Assembly: GCA_028283145.1 (NCBI GenBank)
Contig: JAPYNY010000056.1
Location: 1 to 60,774 of the forward strand
Direction: 5' to 3'
From: Candidatus Hopanoidivorans cymbastelae
Lineage (GTDB): Bacteria; Actinomycetota; Acidimicrobiia; Acidimicrobiales; Hopanoidiivorantaceae
Length of the DNA stretch: 60,774 nt
Part shown: positions 51,306-60,774 of the stretch, in pieces
Position numbering within the stretch: position 1 is the stretch's first letter
How the letters are laid out: every line of letters starts with the position of its first letter
Notes under the pieces: generated by a model
Told to the model about the DNA's origin: nothing
Seen by the model: the letters and a program-made list of their open reading frames with translations, nothing else
The model's database searches: none
Program-made: the position numbers and the translations under genes

Positions 51306-52979
51306 TCAGAACAGCGTTACGTCAGTGAAATGCGTCAGGGTGCCCGGGACGATACCAAATAGCAAGGTGGCAATCAAGGTAATACCCAGCGCCAAGACCA
51401 AGCCCGCCGGCAGCGACATCAACTTTCGCTCAGGTGCTACAAGCTGCGCGGCCGAGGAAACCGACACCAGGCCACGGGGGTCGGAGTCGGACGCGGTAGC
51501 GGCAGCGTCTGCAGTAGCGGGGGAACTGAACGCAGACCCGGCGGCGTCCTCTTCCGCCTCAGGCTGCCACGGCTGCTCAAACCACATGCGAGCCACAATC
51601 TTCCCGTAATAACCGACTGCCACCACAGCATTCACCGCAGCAACAGCCGCCAGAATGTAACCCGAAGCCGTGCCGGGTGAAACCAGTGCCTTGAAAATGG
51701 AAAACTTGGCATACCAGCCGCCAGCCGGGGGAACCCCCGCCAACGACGCCATGAAAACCGTCATCAAAACAGCCATCGCGGGAGCAGTCCTGAACAAGCC
51801 GTTATAGGACTCCACATCACCCGTGCGGGTATAGCGTGCCACCGCGATAATCACCGCAAACACGCCCAAGTTCATCGCCCCATAAATCACCAAATAGGCA
51901 ACGATGGCAGACAGCGCTTCGTCGGCTACGTCCAAGCTGTCTCCCGCCACTGCCAGCGGTGCCAGCAGAAACCCAGCTTGCGCTACACCCGAATAGGCCA
52001 TCAGCCGAACTATGTTGGTCTGGCGCAGAGCCATGAAGTTGCCGGCCGTCATGGAAGCAGCCGCCAAGAACCAGAAGGTCGGCTCATACACGTCTGAACG
52101 CCCCCAAAATCCCACGAACACCAAGTTCATCAGCGCCACGAACCCCGCCGCTTTGGACGCCACCGACAAAAATGCCGTTACAGGAGTTGGCGCCCCCTCG
52201 TAGGTGTCGGGCGCCCAGGTGTGGAAGGGGAAAGCAGACACCTTGAACGCCAGCCCCGCCACGATGAACACCACCCCCAAACTCACCATCGCCGGCGAGT
52301 CGGAGAAGCTGCCCAGCGCATCGCTGAAGGCGATGTCTTCCAGCAGAGTGCTCCCCGACACCCCGAACAGCAGCGACATCCCATACAGCAAAATGGCAGA
52401 CGCCACCACGCCCACCAAGTAATACTTCAAGCCCGACTCGTTGCTCTTCAAGTCGCGCTTGCGCCAAGTTGCCATCAGGTAGGCGGGGATAGACAGCAAC
52501 TCCAGCGCAATGAAGATGGTAATCAGGTCGCGGGCCGAAGTCATCACCAGCATGCCCAGCAGCGAAGATGCCAGCAGGCCGTAAAACTCACTCTCCCAGT
52601 AGTCGCCCTCGGCAAAATAGTTGGTTGACATCAGCACCACCACATAGCCGGCCATCACAAACAGGGCTTTGAGCACCAGCGAGTAGCCGTCCACCACATA
52701 GCCGCCGTCAAACATGACCCTGGGTTCAGACGCCACCCCTGCCGAAGCCAACGTGAGGATTGGAATCATGACCGCCAAAAAACCCAGACCCGCCAGCGCC
52801 GACGTAATGACCCGCCCTCGCTCGGCCAGGAAAATGTCCAGCAGTGTCAAAAACGCCCCGACTCCCAGCAGGGTCAGTTCGGGGGCTAGCGCATGCCAGT
52901 CCAGTTCGGGGCGGACAAATTCAGCCGCCGCCAACACAGGGGCGCTCGCGAACGCCGTCACTGCCGCCAAAGCACTCAC
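51306..52979 (-). CDS. nuoN: NADH-quinone oxidoreductase subunit N
   Basis: 557 aa, GTG start overlapping the nuoM stop (GTGA). Antiporter-like membrane subunit of complex I, about 14 helices. Conserved segments: LELLSIPAYLMATWRKRDLKSNESGLKYYLVGVVASAILLYG, FKVSAFPFHTWAPDTYEGAPTPVTAFLSVASKAAGF and RLMAYSGVAQAGFLL, with the key Lys and Glu of the proton path. The C-terminal region carries a polar Ala/Ser-rich loop (EEDAAGSAFSSPATADAAATASDSD) not usual in the family. Last gene of the operon in the window. Confidence 0.96.
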   Translation of the reverse strand: MSALAAVTAFASAPVLAAAEFVRPELDWHALAPELTLLGVGAFLTLLDIFLAERGRVITSALAGLGFLAVMIPILTLASAGVASEPRVMFDGGYVVDGYSLVLKALFVMAGYVVVLMSTNYFAEGDYWESEFYGLLASSLLGMLVMTSARDLITIFIALELLSIPAYLMATWRKRDLKSNESGLKYYLVGVVASAILLYGMSLLFGVSGSTLLEDIAFSDALGSFSDSPAMVSLGVVFIVAGLAFKVSAFPFHTWAPDTYEGAPTPVTAFLSVASKAAGFVALMNLVFVGFWGRSDVYEPTFWFLAAASMTAGNFMALRQTNIVRLMAYSGVAQAGFLLAPLAVAGDSLDVADEALSAIVAYLVIYGAMNLGVFAVIIAVARYTRTGDVESYNGLFRTAPAMAVLMTVFMASLAGVPPAGGWYAKFSIFKALVSPGTASGYILAAVAAVNAVVAVGYYGKIVARMWFEQPWQPEAEEDAAGSAFSSPATADAAATASDSDPRGLVSVSSAAQLVAPERKLMSLPAGLVLALGITLIATLLFGIVPGTLTHFTDVTLF

Positions 52980-54619
52980 GAATTCTGACTCCTGGCGGCC
53001 GAGCTAGCACGCAAGTCTTCAAAGCAGTCAATGCCGTCTTCGTCTTCCAGGCACCCGTAAACTTCATCGCCCACATTCACCACCAGCGATTCGCCCACTG
53101 CCGGGTCTGACGCTTCGTGAATCAGACGCGGGTAAAAGCCCAGCGCCACAATCAGCACCAGCATCGGCGCCCAGGCCATATACTCCCACTTAGTGACATC
53201 CTTGATGTCGGGCGAGTTGGCGAATTCCTCCCTGGGAGTGCCAAAAGCTGCCTTTTGCAGCATCCACAACAGATAGCCCGCAGCCAAAACCGTCCCGACG
53301 GCCGCCACCACCATGTAAGACCGAAACACCACTTCAGACAAAATCCCCGCCGGGTTGTAAGACGCCAGAATCGCCGGGAACTCCCCCCAAAAACCCGCCA
53401 AGCCAGGCAACCCCAGAGACGCCATGGCGCAAAAGCCGAGCATCCAACCCATCTTCGGAGCCTGCGCCAGCAGCCCGCCCAGGCGCGACATGTCTAGCGT
53501 GTGGTAGCGCTCCTTGACCGACCCCGCCAAGAAGAACAGCATCCCCGTGATCAGCCCGTGCGCCACCATCCCAAACACAGCAGCGTTGATGCCGAAGTCG
53601 GTCATCGTGGCGATGCCCAGCATCACAAACCCCATGTGCGCCACCGAACTGAAGGCAATCAGGCGCTTCATGTCTCGCTGCGCCAAGCACCCCAAAGCGC
53701 CATAGATAATGCCAATCACCGCCAGCAAGCCGATCACAGGCGCCCACGCAGCAGCAGCCTCAGGCAGCATCGGCAGGGCAATTCGCACAAAACCGTAGGT
53801 TCCCAGCTTCAGCAAAACCGCCGCCAAAATAACCGAGCCGACGGTCGGCGCTTCGGTGTGGGCATCGGGTAGCCAGGTATGGAAAGGGAAAATCGGCACC
53901 TTCACCCCGAAGCCCAGGAACATCCCCGCAAAAATCCACAGCTGGCTGGTGCGTGCGATGGCGGTAGTGGCGCCCTCTGAGAGCGCACGCATGTCAAAAG
54001 TGTTGACCTCTTGCAGGCCCGCCAGCGTCCCGTCAGCCAAGAAAAACAACGCCAAAAAGCTGATCAGCATCAGCGCCGAGCCAAACAAGGTGTAAAGGAA
54101 GAACTTGATAGCCGCATAGCGCCTGTTTTCCCCTCCCCAAACGCCAATCATGAAATACATCGGCAGCAGCACCACCTCAAAGAAGACGAAGAACAGAATC
54201 AAATCCTGCGCCACGAACGTCCCGACCATCCCCGTTTCCAAAATCAGCAACAGAGACAAAAACGCCTTGGGGTTGCGGGGCTCAGGCAGGTGCTTGAAGG
54301 AATAGATGACGCACAGCGGCACCACCAGCACGGTCAGCAACACCAGCGGCAGCGAGATGCCGTCCAGACCCATAATGTAGCGGCTGTTGATGACGTCAAT
54401 CCACGAGTGATCCACCACATATTGGAGGCTGCCGGCCTCATCCAGGCTGAACCAGCCCAGCAGCAGCGCGGCCATAGCTGCCGTAGCCAGCGTGGCCAAG
54501 AGCGTGACTGCTTTAATCAGCCCCTCGTTGATTTTGGGGATAGTCATGACTACCAGCGCCCCAGCCATCGGCAAAAAGGTGAGGATAGTCAGCCCCCAGT
54601 CGTCTAGAAATGCCTTCAT
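52976..54619 (-). CDS. nuoM: NADH-quinone oxidoreductase subunit M
   Basis: 547 aa, AGGAGGAAAT site before the ATG. Antiporter-like proton-pumping subunit. Recognisable by GLDGISLPLVLLTVLVVPL, FFEVVLLPMYFMIGVWGGENRRYAAIKFFLYTLFGSALML, VPIFPFHTWLPDAHTEAPTVGSVILA and RLIAFSSVAHMGFVMLG. The C-terminal 50 residues are acidic (LEDEDGIDCFEDL). It overlaps nuoN by 4 bp and follows nuoL by 17 bp. Confidence 0.97.
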   Translation of the reverse strand: MKAFLDDWGLTILTFLPMAGALVVMTIPKINEGLIKAVTLLATLATAAMAALLLGWFSLDEAGSLQYVVDHSWIDVINSRYIMGLDGISLPLVLLTVLVVPLCVIYSFKHLPEPRNPKAFLSLLLILETGMVGTFVAQDLILFFVFFEVVLLPMYFMIGVWGGENRRYAAIKFFLYTLFGSALMLISFLALFFLADGTLAGLQEVNTFDMRALSEGATTAIARTSQLWIFAGMFLGFGVKVPIFPFHTWLPDAHTEAPTVGSVILAAVLLKLGTYGFVRIALPMLPEAAAAWAPVIGLLAVIGIIYGALGCLAQRDMKRLIAFSSVAHMGFVMLGIATMTDFGINAAVFGMVAHGLITGMLFFLAGSVKERYHTLDMSRLGGLLAQAPKMGWMLGFCAMASLGLPGLAGFWGEFPAILASYNPAGILSEVVFRSYMVVAAVGTVLAAGYLLWMLQKAAFGTPREEFANSPDIKDVTKWEYMAWAPMLVLIVALGFYPRLIHEASDPAVGESLVVNVGDEVYGCLEDEDGIDCFEDLRASSAARSQNS

Positions 54620-54636
54620 GAATTATTTCCTCCTGG

Positions 54637-56826
54637 TCATAGAAACACGATAAATCCAAGGGCCAGCAGAGCAGCGGCGATGAAGACGATGCCCGCATAG
54701 GTTTGAACTTTCCCGGTCTGCATGCGGCGAATCTCCTCGCCGGCCAGTTGCGGCGCCACACCTGAGGAGTTCACCATGCCGTCCACTACCTTCTGGTCAA
54801 TCACGTCATAGGCGAAGTGCCCGGCTTGGACGGCCCGCTCCCCGACTTCGTTGACCACCTTGTCAATGCCGTCCTGGTTGAACTTGTAGGCCGCGCGGGC
54901 GATGGGTCCCTTGACACCGCCAGCGATGACCCCGCTGTAGAGGTGGTCAAGATAATACTTGTTCACCAGCAGGTTGTGCCCTGCCGCCGCCAGCGAAGAG
55001 CGAGCCACCATTCCGTCAGACAACTCCGTGGCAGACGGGCTGACAGCCGCCACCTTGCCGAAGTAATAGCGCCCAGCCAGCGCAATCCCCGCCAAAGCCA
55101 CCACCGCCGACAATATGGCCAGCGTCCAGCTGGGGTCGGCGTGGGCGATCTTGGGGAAGTAAGACAGGGCTTCGTTCGGCTCCACGAAATGGCCAAAGCG
55201 CTCAGTCCAGTTTTCAGGCACCAGCTGGAAGCCGGGCGGCAGATTCAGCCAGCCAGCCCCCACCGCCAGCACCGCCAAAATCCAAAGCGGCACCACGATG
55301 CGCGGGCCCGATTCATGGGGCTGTCCGTGCCCCCGATACTGCCCGAAGAAAGTCAGATAGACGCAGCGGGTCATGTAGGCCGCGGTGAGTGCGGCCGTTA
55401 TCAGCCCCATCACCAGCATCACTGTGTAGGCCCCGTTGCCACCGGTGCCGCCAACCAGCCCCCAGCCACCGGTGCCAGCCAGAATTTCGTCTTTCGACCA
55501 AAAACCTGCCAGCGGCGGCAGCCCAGCCAGCGCCAGCGAAGCAATCATGAAAGTGCGGTAGGTGTGGGGCATGTATTTGCGCAGACCGCCCATGTCAGAC
55601 TTCATGTCGAAGCTGTGGACGGCATGGCTGACCGAACCCGACCCCAAAAACAGACAAGCCTTGAAGAAGGCATGCGTGAAGAGATGGAAAACGGCAGCCG
55701 TCCAGGCGCCTACGCCCAGAGCCAGTACCATATAGCCCAGTTGGCTGATGGTGGAATAAGCCAGCACCCGCTTGATGTCGCGCTGGACGAAGGCCAGAGA
55801 AGCGCCCACCAAGGTGGTTATGCCGCCAATCACGGCCAGCAAATTGACGCTGCTGCCGGCAATAGCGAAACCCTCAAAGAACACCCCATACAAACGGGCG
55901 ATGAGATACACCCCCGCCACAACCATAGTGGCCGCGTGAATCAGCGCCGACACGGGGGTGGGGCCAGCCATGGCATCAGGCAGCCAGGTGTGCAAGAAGA
56001 ACTGGCCCGACTTGGACAGCACCGCCGCGGTGAGCGCACAGGCACCGACCAGAAGCGGCAGGTGCTCAATATTGCCTGAGATAGCCCTTTCGTTGAGTTC
56101 CAGCACCGAGAAAGTCTCCCCCGCAGCAAAGAATAAAACAGACACGCCGACCAGCAAGCCGATGTCGCCCACCCGGTTGGTGAGCATGGCTTTGAGGGCG
56201 GCGCTGGAGTTGGGTTTTTCTTCCCACCAGTGCCCGATGAGCACGAAAGAGCAGACGCCCACCAGCTCCCAGCCCACAATCATCTGCAGCGTGTTCTCCG
56301 ACAGCACGAAAAACAGCATGGAAGCCGTGAAGAACGACAAAAAGGCAAAGAAGTGGGTGTAGCGTCTGTCGTCAGCCAAATAGTCGGTGGAGTAGATATG
56401 CACCAGCAAGGAGACGATGGTCACCACCACCAGCAACGTTACAGCCAGCCCGTCTACCAGCGTGCCGAAAGTGAAGTTGATGCCGCCGTTCTGCCACCAT
56501 GTCCAAGTTGTAGAGACAGCATCCAAGGCAGCGTTTTTGTCGTCTGCCCGGTTGACTTCCGAAATCCACTGGATGGCGGCGGCGAGGGCGAAAACCAAAG
56601 AGGCGCCAACCGCCAGAATGCCGATTTCTGAGCCACGCTTGGGGAAGCGCTTCCCGAAAAACAAGATGAGCAGAAACGACAGGGCCGGGAAGGCAGGAAT
56701 GAGCCAGGCATTTTCCAAGAACCAGCCCGAGGCGGCGAGCACCTCTTCGGCTGCCTCGGAGGTCTCAGCCGCCAGCACCGATGCGGTGGTCTGCGTGGCA
56801 GCGGCTGCGGAAGTTGTCCAACCCAT
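54637..56826 (-). CDS. nuoL: NADH-quinone oxidoreductase subunit L
   Basis: 729 aa, longer than the usual 610-680. The largest antiporter-like subunit, with the lateral helix. Signatures: MLFFVLSENTLQMIVGWELVGVCSFVLIGHWWEE, NRVGDIGLLVGV, SGQFFLHTWLPDAMAGPTPVSALIHAATMVVAGVYLIAR, RVLAYSTISQLGYMVLALG and FKACLFLGSGSVSHAVHSFDMKSDMGGLRKYMPHTYRTF. The extra length is in the C-terminal arm (KGPIARAAYKFNQDGIDKVVNEVGERAVQAGHFAYDVIDQKVVDGMVN), a segment common in actinobacteria. Confidence 0.97.
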   Translation of the reverse strand: MGWTTSAAAATQTTASVLAAETSEAAEEVLAASGWFLENAWLIPAFPALSFLLILFFGKRFPKRGSEIGILAVGASLVFALAAAIQWISEVNRADDKNAALDAVSTTWTWWQNGGINFTFGTLVDGLAVTLLVVVTIVSLLVHIYSTDYLADDRRYTHFFAFLSFFTASMLFFVLSENTLQMIVGWELVGVCSFVLIGHWWEEKPNSSAALKAMLTNRVGDIGLLVGVSVLFFAAGETFSVLELNERAISGNIEHLPLLVGACALTAAVLSKSGQFFLHTWLPDAMAGPTPVSALIHAATMVVAGVYLIARLYGVFFEGFAIAGSSVNLLAVIGGITTLVGASLAFVQRDIKRVLAYSTISQLGYMVLALGVGAWTAAVFHLFTHAFFKACLFLGSGSVSHAVHSFDMKSDMGGLRKYMPHTYRTFMIASLALAGLPPLAGFWSKDEILAGTGGWGLVGGTGGNGAYTVMLVMGLITAALTAAYMTRCVYLTFFGQYRGHGQPHESGPRIVVPLWILAVLAVGAGWLNLPPGFQLVPENWTERFGHFVEPNEALSYFPKIAHADPSWTLAILSAVVALAGIALAGRYYFGKVAAVSPSATELSDGMVARSSLAAAGHNLLVNKYYLDHLYSGVIAGGVKGPIARAAYKFNQDGIDKVVNEVGERAVQAGHFAYDVIDQKVVDGMVNSSGVAPQLAGEEIRRMQTGKVQTYAGIVFIAAALLALGFIVFL

Positions 56827-56840
56827 CTTCTAACCCTTGC

Positions 56841-57140
56841 CTAACCCTTCATCAAGTCCATCTCGGAGAGGTCAACACTGCGACGGTTGCGGTAGATCAG
56901 CAGCACGATAGCCAAGCCCACACCCACTTCGGCTGCCGCCACGGTGATGACAAACAAGGCAAAGACTTCTCCGGCGATGGAGTCTCGCAAGGCGCCGAAG
57001 GCCACCAGGTTGATGTTGACGGAGTTCAGAATCAACTCCACCGACATCAACACCAAAATTCCGTTGCGACGCACCAAAATGCCATAGACGCCCATGGCGA
57101 ACAGCACCGCCGCCAGCACCGCAAACTGAGAAACATACAT
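56841..57140 (-). CDS. nuoK: NADH-quinone oxidoreductase subunit K
   Basis: 99 aa, three membrane helices. Family signature GVYGILVRRNGILVLMSVELILNSVNINLVAF with the conserved Glu, then FALFVITVAAAEVGVGLAIVLLIYRNRRSVDL with the second conserved Glu of the proton channel. 14 bp before nuoL. A 72-bp gap with degenerate CGTCCTG repeats separates it from nuoJ. Confidence 0.97.
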   Translation of the reverse strand: MYVSQFAVLAAVLFAMGVYGILVRRNGILVLMSVELILNSVNINLVAFGALRDSIAGEVFALFVITVAAAEVGVGLAIVLLIYRNRRSVDLSEMDLMKG

Positions 57141-57212
57141 GATTGCCCTTACCCCGTCCTGTCCTGTTCTGCTCTTCGTCCTGCCTTGCTCCGCCTCGTC
57201 CTGCTCCGCGCC

Positions 57213-57830
57213 CTAATCCCGTCTGGCCACGACTATGGCGCCAATCAGCGCCGCCAGCAGCAACACCGAAACAGCTTCAAAGGCAATGATGTAGTCGGAG
57301 AAAATAGAGTCGGCAACTTCGTTGGTGGTGGTGCGGGTTTCCTTAGGGAACTGCTCGTCCCCAAAATAGTCCAAGACTGAATAAATCGTGACCGCACCCA
57401 CCAAGGCTGCGGCCAGAGTTGCGGGCAGGCGTCTGGGGTGGTCGACTTCGGTGTCGGCGCCCATGGGTGAGCGGGTCAGCATGATGCCAAACAGAAACAG
57501 CACGATGACCGCACCGATATAGATGAGCACCTGCGTGATGCCCACAAACTCCGCGCCCAGCAGCAAAAACAGCGCCGCTACACCCGCCAGCACCGCAATC
57601 AGATAAAGCGCAGCGTGGACGACATTGGGGGAGGTAACCACCCGAAAGCCGGCAAACAGCATTATCGCAGCAATCACATAAAAGGCAACGTTCTGGGCCA
57701 CCAGGAGGGCCAGCACAGAGGTGGTGGGGGCCAGCGCGTCAGCGAACAGCACAGAGGTGGTGGGGGCCAGCGCGGCACCGGCCAACGAGTCGGCGGCCAG
57801 TGCGCCCGTCGTGGGAGCCAGCGCATCCAT
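57213..57830 (-). CDS. nuoJ: NADH-quinone oxidoreductase subunit J
   Basis: 205 aa from the ATG at 57830, which lies 4 bp after the nuoI stop. The first 35 residues contain a tandem repeat (ALAPTTSVLFADALAPTTSVL) produced by a duplicated 39-bp stretch, an unusual addition. The domain then reads VAFYVIAAIMLFAGFRVVTSPNVVHAALYLIAVLAGVAALFLLLGAEFVGITQVLIYIGAVIVLFLFGIML, typical NuoJ with the conserved Tyr and Glu region. Confidence 0.95.
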   Translation of the reverse strand: MDALAPTTGALAADSLAGAALAPTTSVLFADALAPTTSVLALLVAQNVAFYVIAAIMLFAGFRVVTSPNVVHAALYLIAVLAGVAALFLLLGAEFVGITQVLIYIGAVIVLFLFGIMLTRSPMGADTEVDHPRRLPATLAAALVGAVTIYSVLDYFGDEQFPKETRTTTNEVADSIFSDYIIAFEAVSVLLLAALIGAIVVARRD

Positions 57831-57834
57831 TGTC

Positions 57835-58521
57835 CTACCGACCTGCCGCTTCCTCATCGCGCGGCGTGGCGGCTAGCGGATTCACCCGCTCCACCGGCTC
57901 CGGCACCTTGAGTTTCTTTTGCTCCGAACCGCTCTCGTAGTCTTCAAACTCAGGCACCGTCTCCATCCAGTCCGACAGACGCTCCTTGTCGTGCAACAAA
58001 TCGGCGATGTGAGCTTCGGAATACTCATACTCAGGCGACCAAAACAGCGCCTCAAACGGACACACTTCCACACAAATCCCGCAATACATGCACAGCGAAT
58101 AGTCAATGTCAAAGCGATCCAAAATGTTGCGCTGGCGGGGCTTGCCACCAGCTCGGCGGGGTGGCGCCAAGGCTTTGTGCGCCTCGATGTAGATGCACCA
58201 GTCGGGGCACTCGCGGGCGCACAGCATGCAGGCAGTGCAGTTCTCGGTGTGAAGGGCAATGACACCTCGCGCTCGTGGGGCGGGCGCCTCCTTCTCGTGC
58301 GGATACTGGACGGTGTGTGCCCCCTTGGAAGGCTGCGGCACCGGCTTGCGCAACCCGTCTGGAAACAAAGTGCGCAGCATCGTGCGGGCGGTCACGCCCA
58401 GACCCTTCAGCATGCCCGGCAGGCGCAGCTTCTTGGGCTGGGTTTTTTGGGGTTGTGGCGATTTGGGCTGTGTCGCCCCGGATTGCATCGCCCCAGGCTG
58501 TGTCGTTTTCATACTATTCAT
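57835..58521 (-). CDS. nuoI: NADH-quinone oxidoreductase subunit I
   Basis: 228 aa. Carries the two [4Fe-4S] clusters N6a and N6b: [15 protein letters not shown] and [19 protein letters not shown] Gln/Pro/Thr/Lys-rich N-terminal extension ([17 protein letters not shown]) precedes the membrane-facing helix [12 protein letters not shown]. The ATG overlaps the nuoH stop (ATGA). The C-terminus is polar and acidic. Confidence 0.97.
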   Translation of the reverse strand: MNSMKTTQPGAMQSGATQPKSPQPQKTQPKKLRLPGMLKGLGVTARTMLRTLFPDGLRKPVPQPSKGAHTVQYPHEKEAPAPRARGVIALHTENCTACMLCARECPDWCIYIEAHKALAPPRRAGGKPRQRNILDRFDIDYSLCMYCGICVEVCPFEALFWSPEYEYSEAHIADLLHDKERLSDWMETVPEFEDYESGSEQKKLKVPEPVERVNPLAATPRDEEAAGR

Positions 58522-59603
58522 ACTGCCACCTTTAGAATCCCTGTTATTACGATATTTGCCAGCGCAATGGGAATGAGAACTTTCCAGGCCAGTTTCTGCA
58601 GCTGGTCTTCCCTGAAGCGCGGGTAGGTAAATCTAAACCAGAAAATCAAAAACGACACCGCCATGATTTTCACCAGCATCACAACGGGGCCTATCAGGTT
58701 GAGCCAGTTGCTGTCCACATCAAAGCCGGGCACATACCAGCCGCCTAGGAATAGCACCGAGGCGATGCCCGCGAAGACAAAGGCCGTGCCGAATTCGCCC
58801 ATGAAGAAGAACAGGAAACGGAAGCCCGTGTATTCCACCTGGTAGCCGCCGACAATTTCGCTTTCAGCCACGGGCATGTCAAACGGAGGCTGCGTCAACT
58901 CTGCCTGAACCGCTATCAGAAACACGGCAAAGCCCACAAACTGCGTGAGGATATAAGGGTTGCCGATGCCGCCCCAGCCAAAAATCTCGCCATTGGCTTG
59001 GGCATAGACGATGCCTTGAAGGTTGAGCGTGCCAGCTTGAATCAGCACCCCGACAACTGCCAGCACCAGTGGCAGTTCGTAGGCGATCAACTGGCCTGCC
59101 GCCCGCAAACCGCCGATGAGGGCGTATTTGTTGGCTGAAGCCCAGCCCGCCATCAAAATCCCCACAACCGAAAGCGACGACACCGCCAAGGCATAAAACA
59201 CTCCCACGTCCAGCTCGCTGACCACGGCATCGGGGCCGACCGGCAGCACCACATACAACAAGAAGGTGGAGATGAGCACCATCACGGGTGCCATAGCAAA
59301 CACAAAGCGGTCAGATTTTTCCGGGAAGATGTCTTCTTTTTGGAGGAATTTCAAGCCGTCGGCTAGCAATTGCAGGGTGCCGTGCGGCCCGGCTTCCATT
59401 GGCCCCAGACGGCTCTGGACGAAGCTCATCATCTTGAGCAGAAAAACATAGCCCAAAATCAGGGCGGCAGCGGGGATGACGGCTGCTACTACACCCATCT
59501 TGATGACGGTCTGCTGCCAGTAGGCGAGGTCGACTGCCAGCAGGTCGGCGGGGAAGGAGGCGGTAACGGAAGCGGCGGTCGCCGCAGCGGGCGCGCCCAT
59601 CAT
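58518..59603 (-). CDS. nuoH: NADH-quinone oxidoreductase subunit H
   Basis: 361 aa from the ATG at 59603, which overlaps the nuoD stop as ATGA; the open frame runs 27 codons further into nuoD but without family similarity. Quinone-site membrane subunit. Signatures: [64 protein letters not shown] and [29 protein letters not shown], with the conserved Glu and Arg residues of the quinone tunnel. Confidence 0.97.
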   Translation of the reverse strand: MMGAPAAATAASVTASFPADLLAVDLAYWQQTVIKMGVVAAVIPAAALILGYVFLLKMMSFVQSRLGPMEAGPHGTLQLLADGLKFLQKEDIFPEKSDRFVFAMAPVMVLISTFLLYVVLPVGPDAVVSELDVGVFYALAVSSLSVVGILMAGWASANKYALIGGLRAAGQLIAYELPLVLAVVGVLIQAGTLNLQGIVYAQANGEIFGWGGIGNPYILTQFVGFAVFLIAVQAELTQPPFDMPVAESEIVGGYQVEYTGFRFLFFFMGEFGTAFVFAGIASVLFLGGWYVPGFDVDSNWLNLIGPVVMLVKIMAVSFLIFWFRFTYPRFREDQLQKLAWKVLIPIALANIVITGILKVAV

Positions 59604-60774
59604 CGGTCTATGTCCCCCAAAATAAAATACAGGCTTGCCAAGATCGTGATGATGTCGGGCACATACACCCCCTTGAGCAGCCACGGGCTGATAGACAGGT
59701 TGCTGAAAGACGCCGACCGAATTTTCACTCTGAAAGGCACCAAGTCGCCCTTGCTGACGATGTAATACCCCATTGCGCCGAGCGGGTTTTCCGTCTCCAC
59801 ATAGGCTTCGCCCGCGGGGACTTTGATGATGCGCGGCACCTTAGCCATGATCGGCCCAGATGGGATGTCGTCAAACAACTGCTCTAGAATCTTGGTGGCT
59901 TCGCGCACCTCTTGGAGGCGCACCCAATAGCGGGCGAAAGAGTCGCCGTCTGGATGCGTCCAAACTCGCCAATCCAGTTGGTCATAGACCAGACCGCAGG
60001 GGTTGTCCCGCCGCAAATCCCAATCCACGCCGCTGGCTCTGATGTTGGCGCCGGAAAGTCCGTAAGACAGCCCCACCTCGGCAGGGATAATCCCGATACC
60101 GCGGGTGCGCACCTCAAAAATCTCGTTGCCCATCAGCAGGTCTTCCAACTCATCGCAAAACGTGCGGATTTTTTGCAGGACTTCTTTGGTGCTGTCAATC
60201 CAGCCGGCGGGGAGGTCGTCCTTGAGGCCGCCGATGCGGTTGAAGTTGGGGTGGAATCTGCCGCCTGTGACCGCTTCAATCTGGTTAAGCACGAATTCTC
60301 TGTCGCGGAAGGCGTAAAAGACGGGGGTGAGCGCGCCCAGCTGAACACCCATGTCGCCTAGGAAGAGAGAAATATTGGCCAAGCGGGACAGCTCAAACAA
60401 GATGGTGCGAATCCACTGGGCTCTGGGGGGCGCTTCAATCTCCATGAGCTGCTCAGCTGCCAGGATAAACGGCACTTCGTTGGCAAAGCTGCCCAGCCAG
60501 TCGATGCGGTTGATGAGGGTGGTTACCTGCAGGTAGGTGCGGACTTCGGTGAGTTTTTCGTAACCGCGATGCATGTAGCCCATGATGGGCTCGGCTTCCA
60601 GCACCTGCTCGCCGTCAAGTCGGGCCACGATGCGCAGCGTGCCGTGCGTGGCGGGGTGCTGCGGGCCTATGTTGAGGGTCATGCCCTCGGTCTCGATTTC
60701 CACATTCAAGCGAGCGTCCGCGGCTTGACCGGCGATGTAGGCTAGCTGTTCGCGGTTGGCGACTGGGGTGTGGG
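59600..60774 (-). CDS. nuoD: NADH-quinone oxidoreductase subunit D (5' end outside the window)
   Basis: The frame is open to the end of the window, so the N-terminus is cut off. At least 390 residues are visible. Hydrogenase-like subunit beside the quinone site: LNIGPQHPATHGTLRIVARLDGEQV, MGYMHRGYEKLTEVRTYLQ, NRIDWLGSFANEVPF, FELSRLANISLFLGDMGVQLGALTPVFYAFRDRE, GGRFHPNFNRIGGLKDDLP and the C-terminal [39 protein letters not shown]. The TTG at 60707-60709 is an internal codon, since the coding frame continues upstream as QLAYIAGQAADAR. Confidence 0.97.
   Translation of the reverse strand, partial: HTPVANREQLAYIAGQAADARLNVEIETEGMTLNIGPQHPATHGTLRIVARLDGEQVLEAEPIMGYMHRGYEKLTEVRTYLQVTTLINRIDWLGSFANEVPFILAAEQLMEIEAPPRAQWIRTILFELSRLANISLFLGDMGVQLGALTPVFYAFRDREFVLNQIEAVTGGRFHPNFNRIGGLKDDLPAGWIDSTKEVLQKIRTFCDELEDLLMGNEIFEVRTRGIGIIPAEVGLSYGLSGANIRASGVDWDLRRDNPCGLVYDQLDWRVWTHPDGDSFARYWVRLQEVREATKILEQLFDDIPSGPIMAKVPRIIKVPAGEAYVETENPLGAMGYYIVSKGDLVPFRVKIRSASFSNLSISPWLLKGVYVPDIITILASLYFILGDIDR

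Noticed and set aside
1..60774. tRNA, rRNA, transposase or integrase genes marking the islands
   Set aside because: None was recognised in any frame or as structure. Mobility of the defence island rests only on gene content and composition.

Overview
The window is bacterial chromosome from a high-GC actinobacterium, most likely class Acidimicrobiia or a relative, possibly marine or host-associated. This is inferred from the SUF genes with SufU and a Rieske ferredoxin, a homodimeric-type pyruvate dehydrogenase E1, FadE-like acyl-CoA dehydrogenase, the nuo gene order, leaderless-looking promoters and a UGSC selenoprotein. No rRNA, tRNA, CRISPR array or transposase was seen.

Layout. 1-7.7 kb: three (+) genes for surface proteins: the 3' part of a giant protein with 114-residue tandem repeats, then two membrane-anchored proteins that join the same repeat family (three copies, then one) to an ABC-type solute-binding domain. 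7.9-15.2 kb: aceE, an HhH-GPD repair protein, an alpha/beta-hydrolase without its nucleophile serine, two small proteins, an acyl-CoA dehydrogenase and a metallo-beta-lactamase-fold hydrolase. 15.3-26.4 kb: Fe-S cluster assembly split into two facing halves, sufC-sufS-sufU (+) and sufB-X-sufD-Rieske-sufC (-), each with its own sufC. Between them lie a pterin dehydratase and two AAA ATPases. 26.7-31.9 kb: coiled-coil membrane proteins, a gamma-carbonic-anhydrase-like protein, a flavin reductase, an uncharacterised 365-aa protein, a UGSC selenoprotein whose in-frame UGA is followed by a SECIS-like hairpin, a ferritin-like protein and an RpiB-like isomerase.

32-45.9 kb is a defence island: ImmA/Xre protease with a PIN protein, a lipoprotein, a rearranged type ISP restriction-modification system, a PLD-like membrane protein and an SbcD/SbcC-like pair. 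The type ISP locus is the most unusual part. The 1585-aa nuclease-helicase-methyltransferase ends in a series of repeated target-recognition-end cassettes, interrupted by runs of 10 and 9 G. The three possible frames after the second run lead to three different cassettes. The usual C-terminal specificity domain lies in a separate upstream gene, itself split by a run of 11 G. This looks like a phase-variable, cassette-switching restriction system.

46-51.3 kb: an mtnA-cupin-BMP lipoprotein operon, then a tandem duplication of a coiled-coil gene plus a short-chain dehydrogenase in which one dehydrogenase copy is a relic. 51.3-60.8 kb: the nuoD-H-I-J-K-L-M-N part of respiratory complex I on the minus strand, with nuoD running off the end. 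Many housekeeping proteins here carry Ala/Ser/Thr/Gly/Pro-rich insertions.
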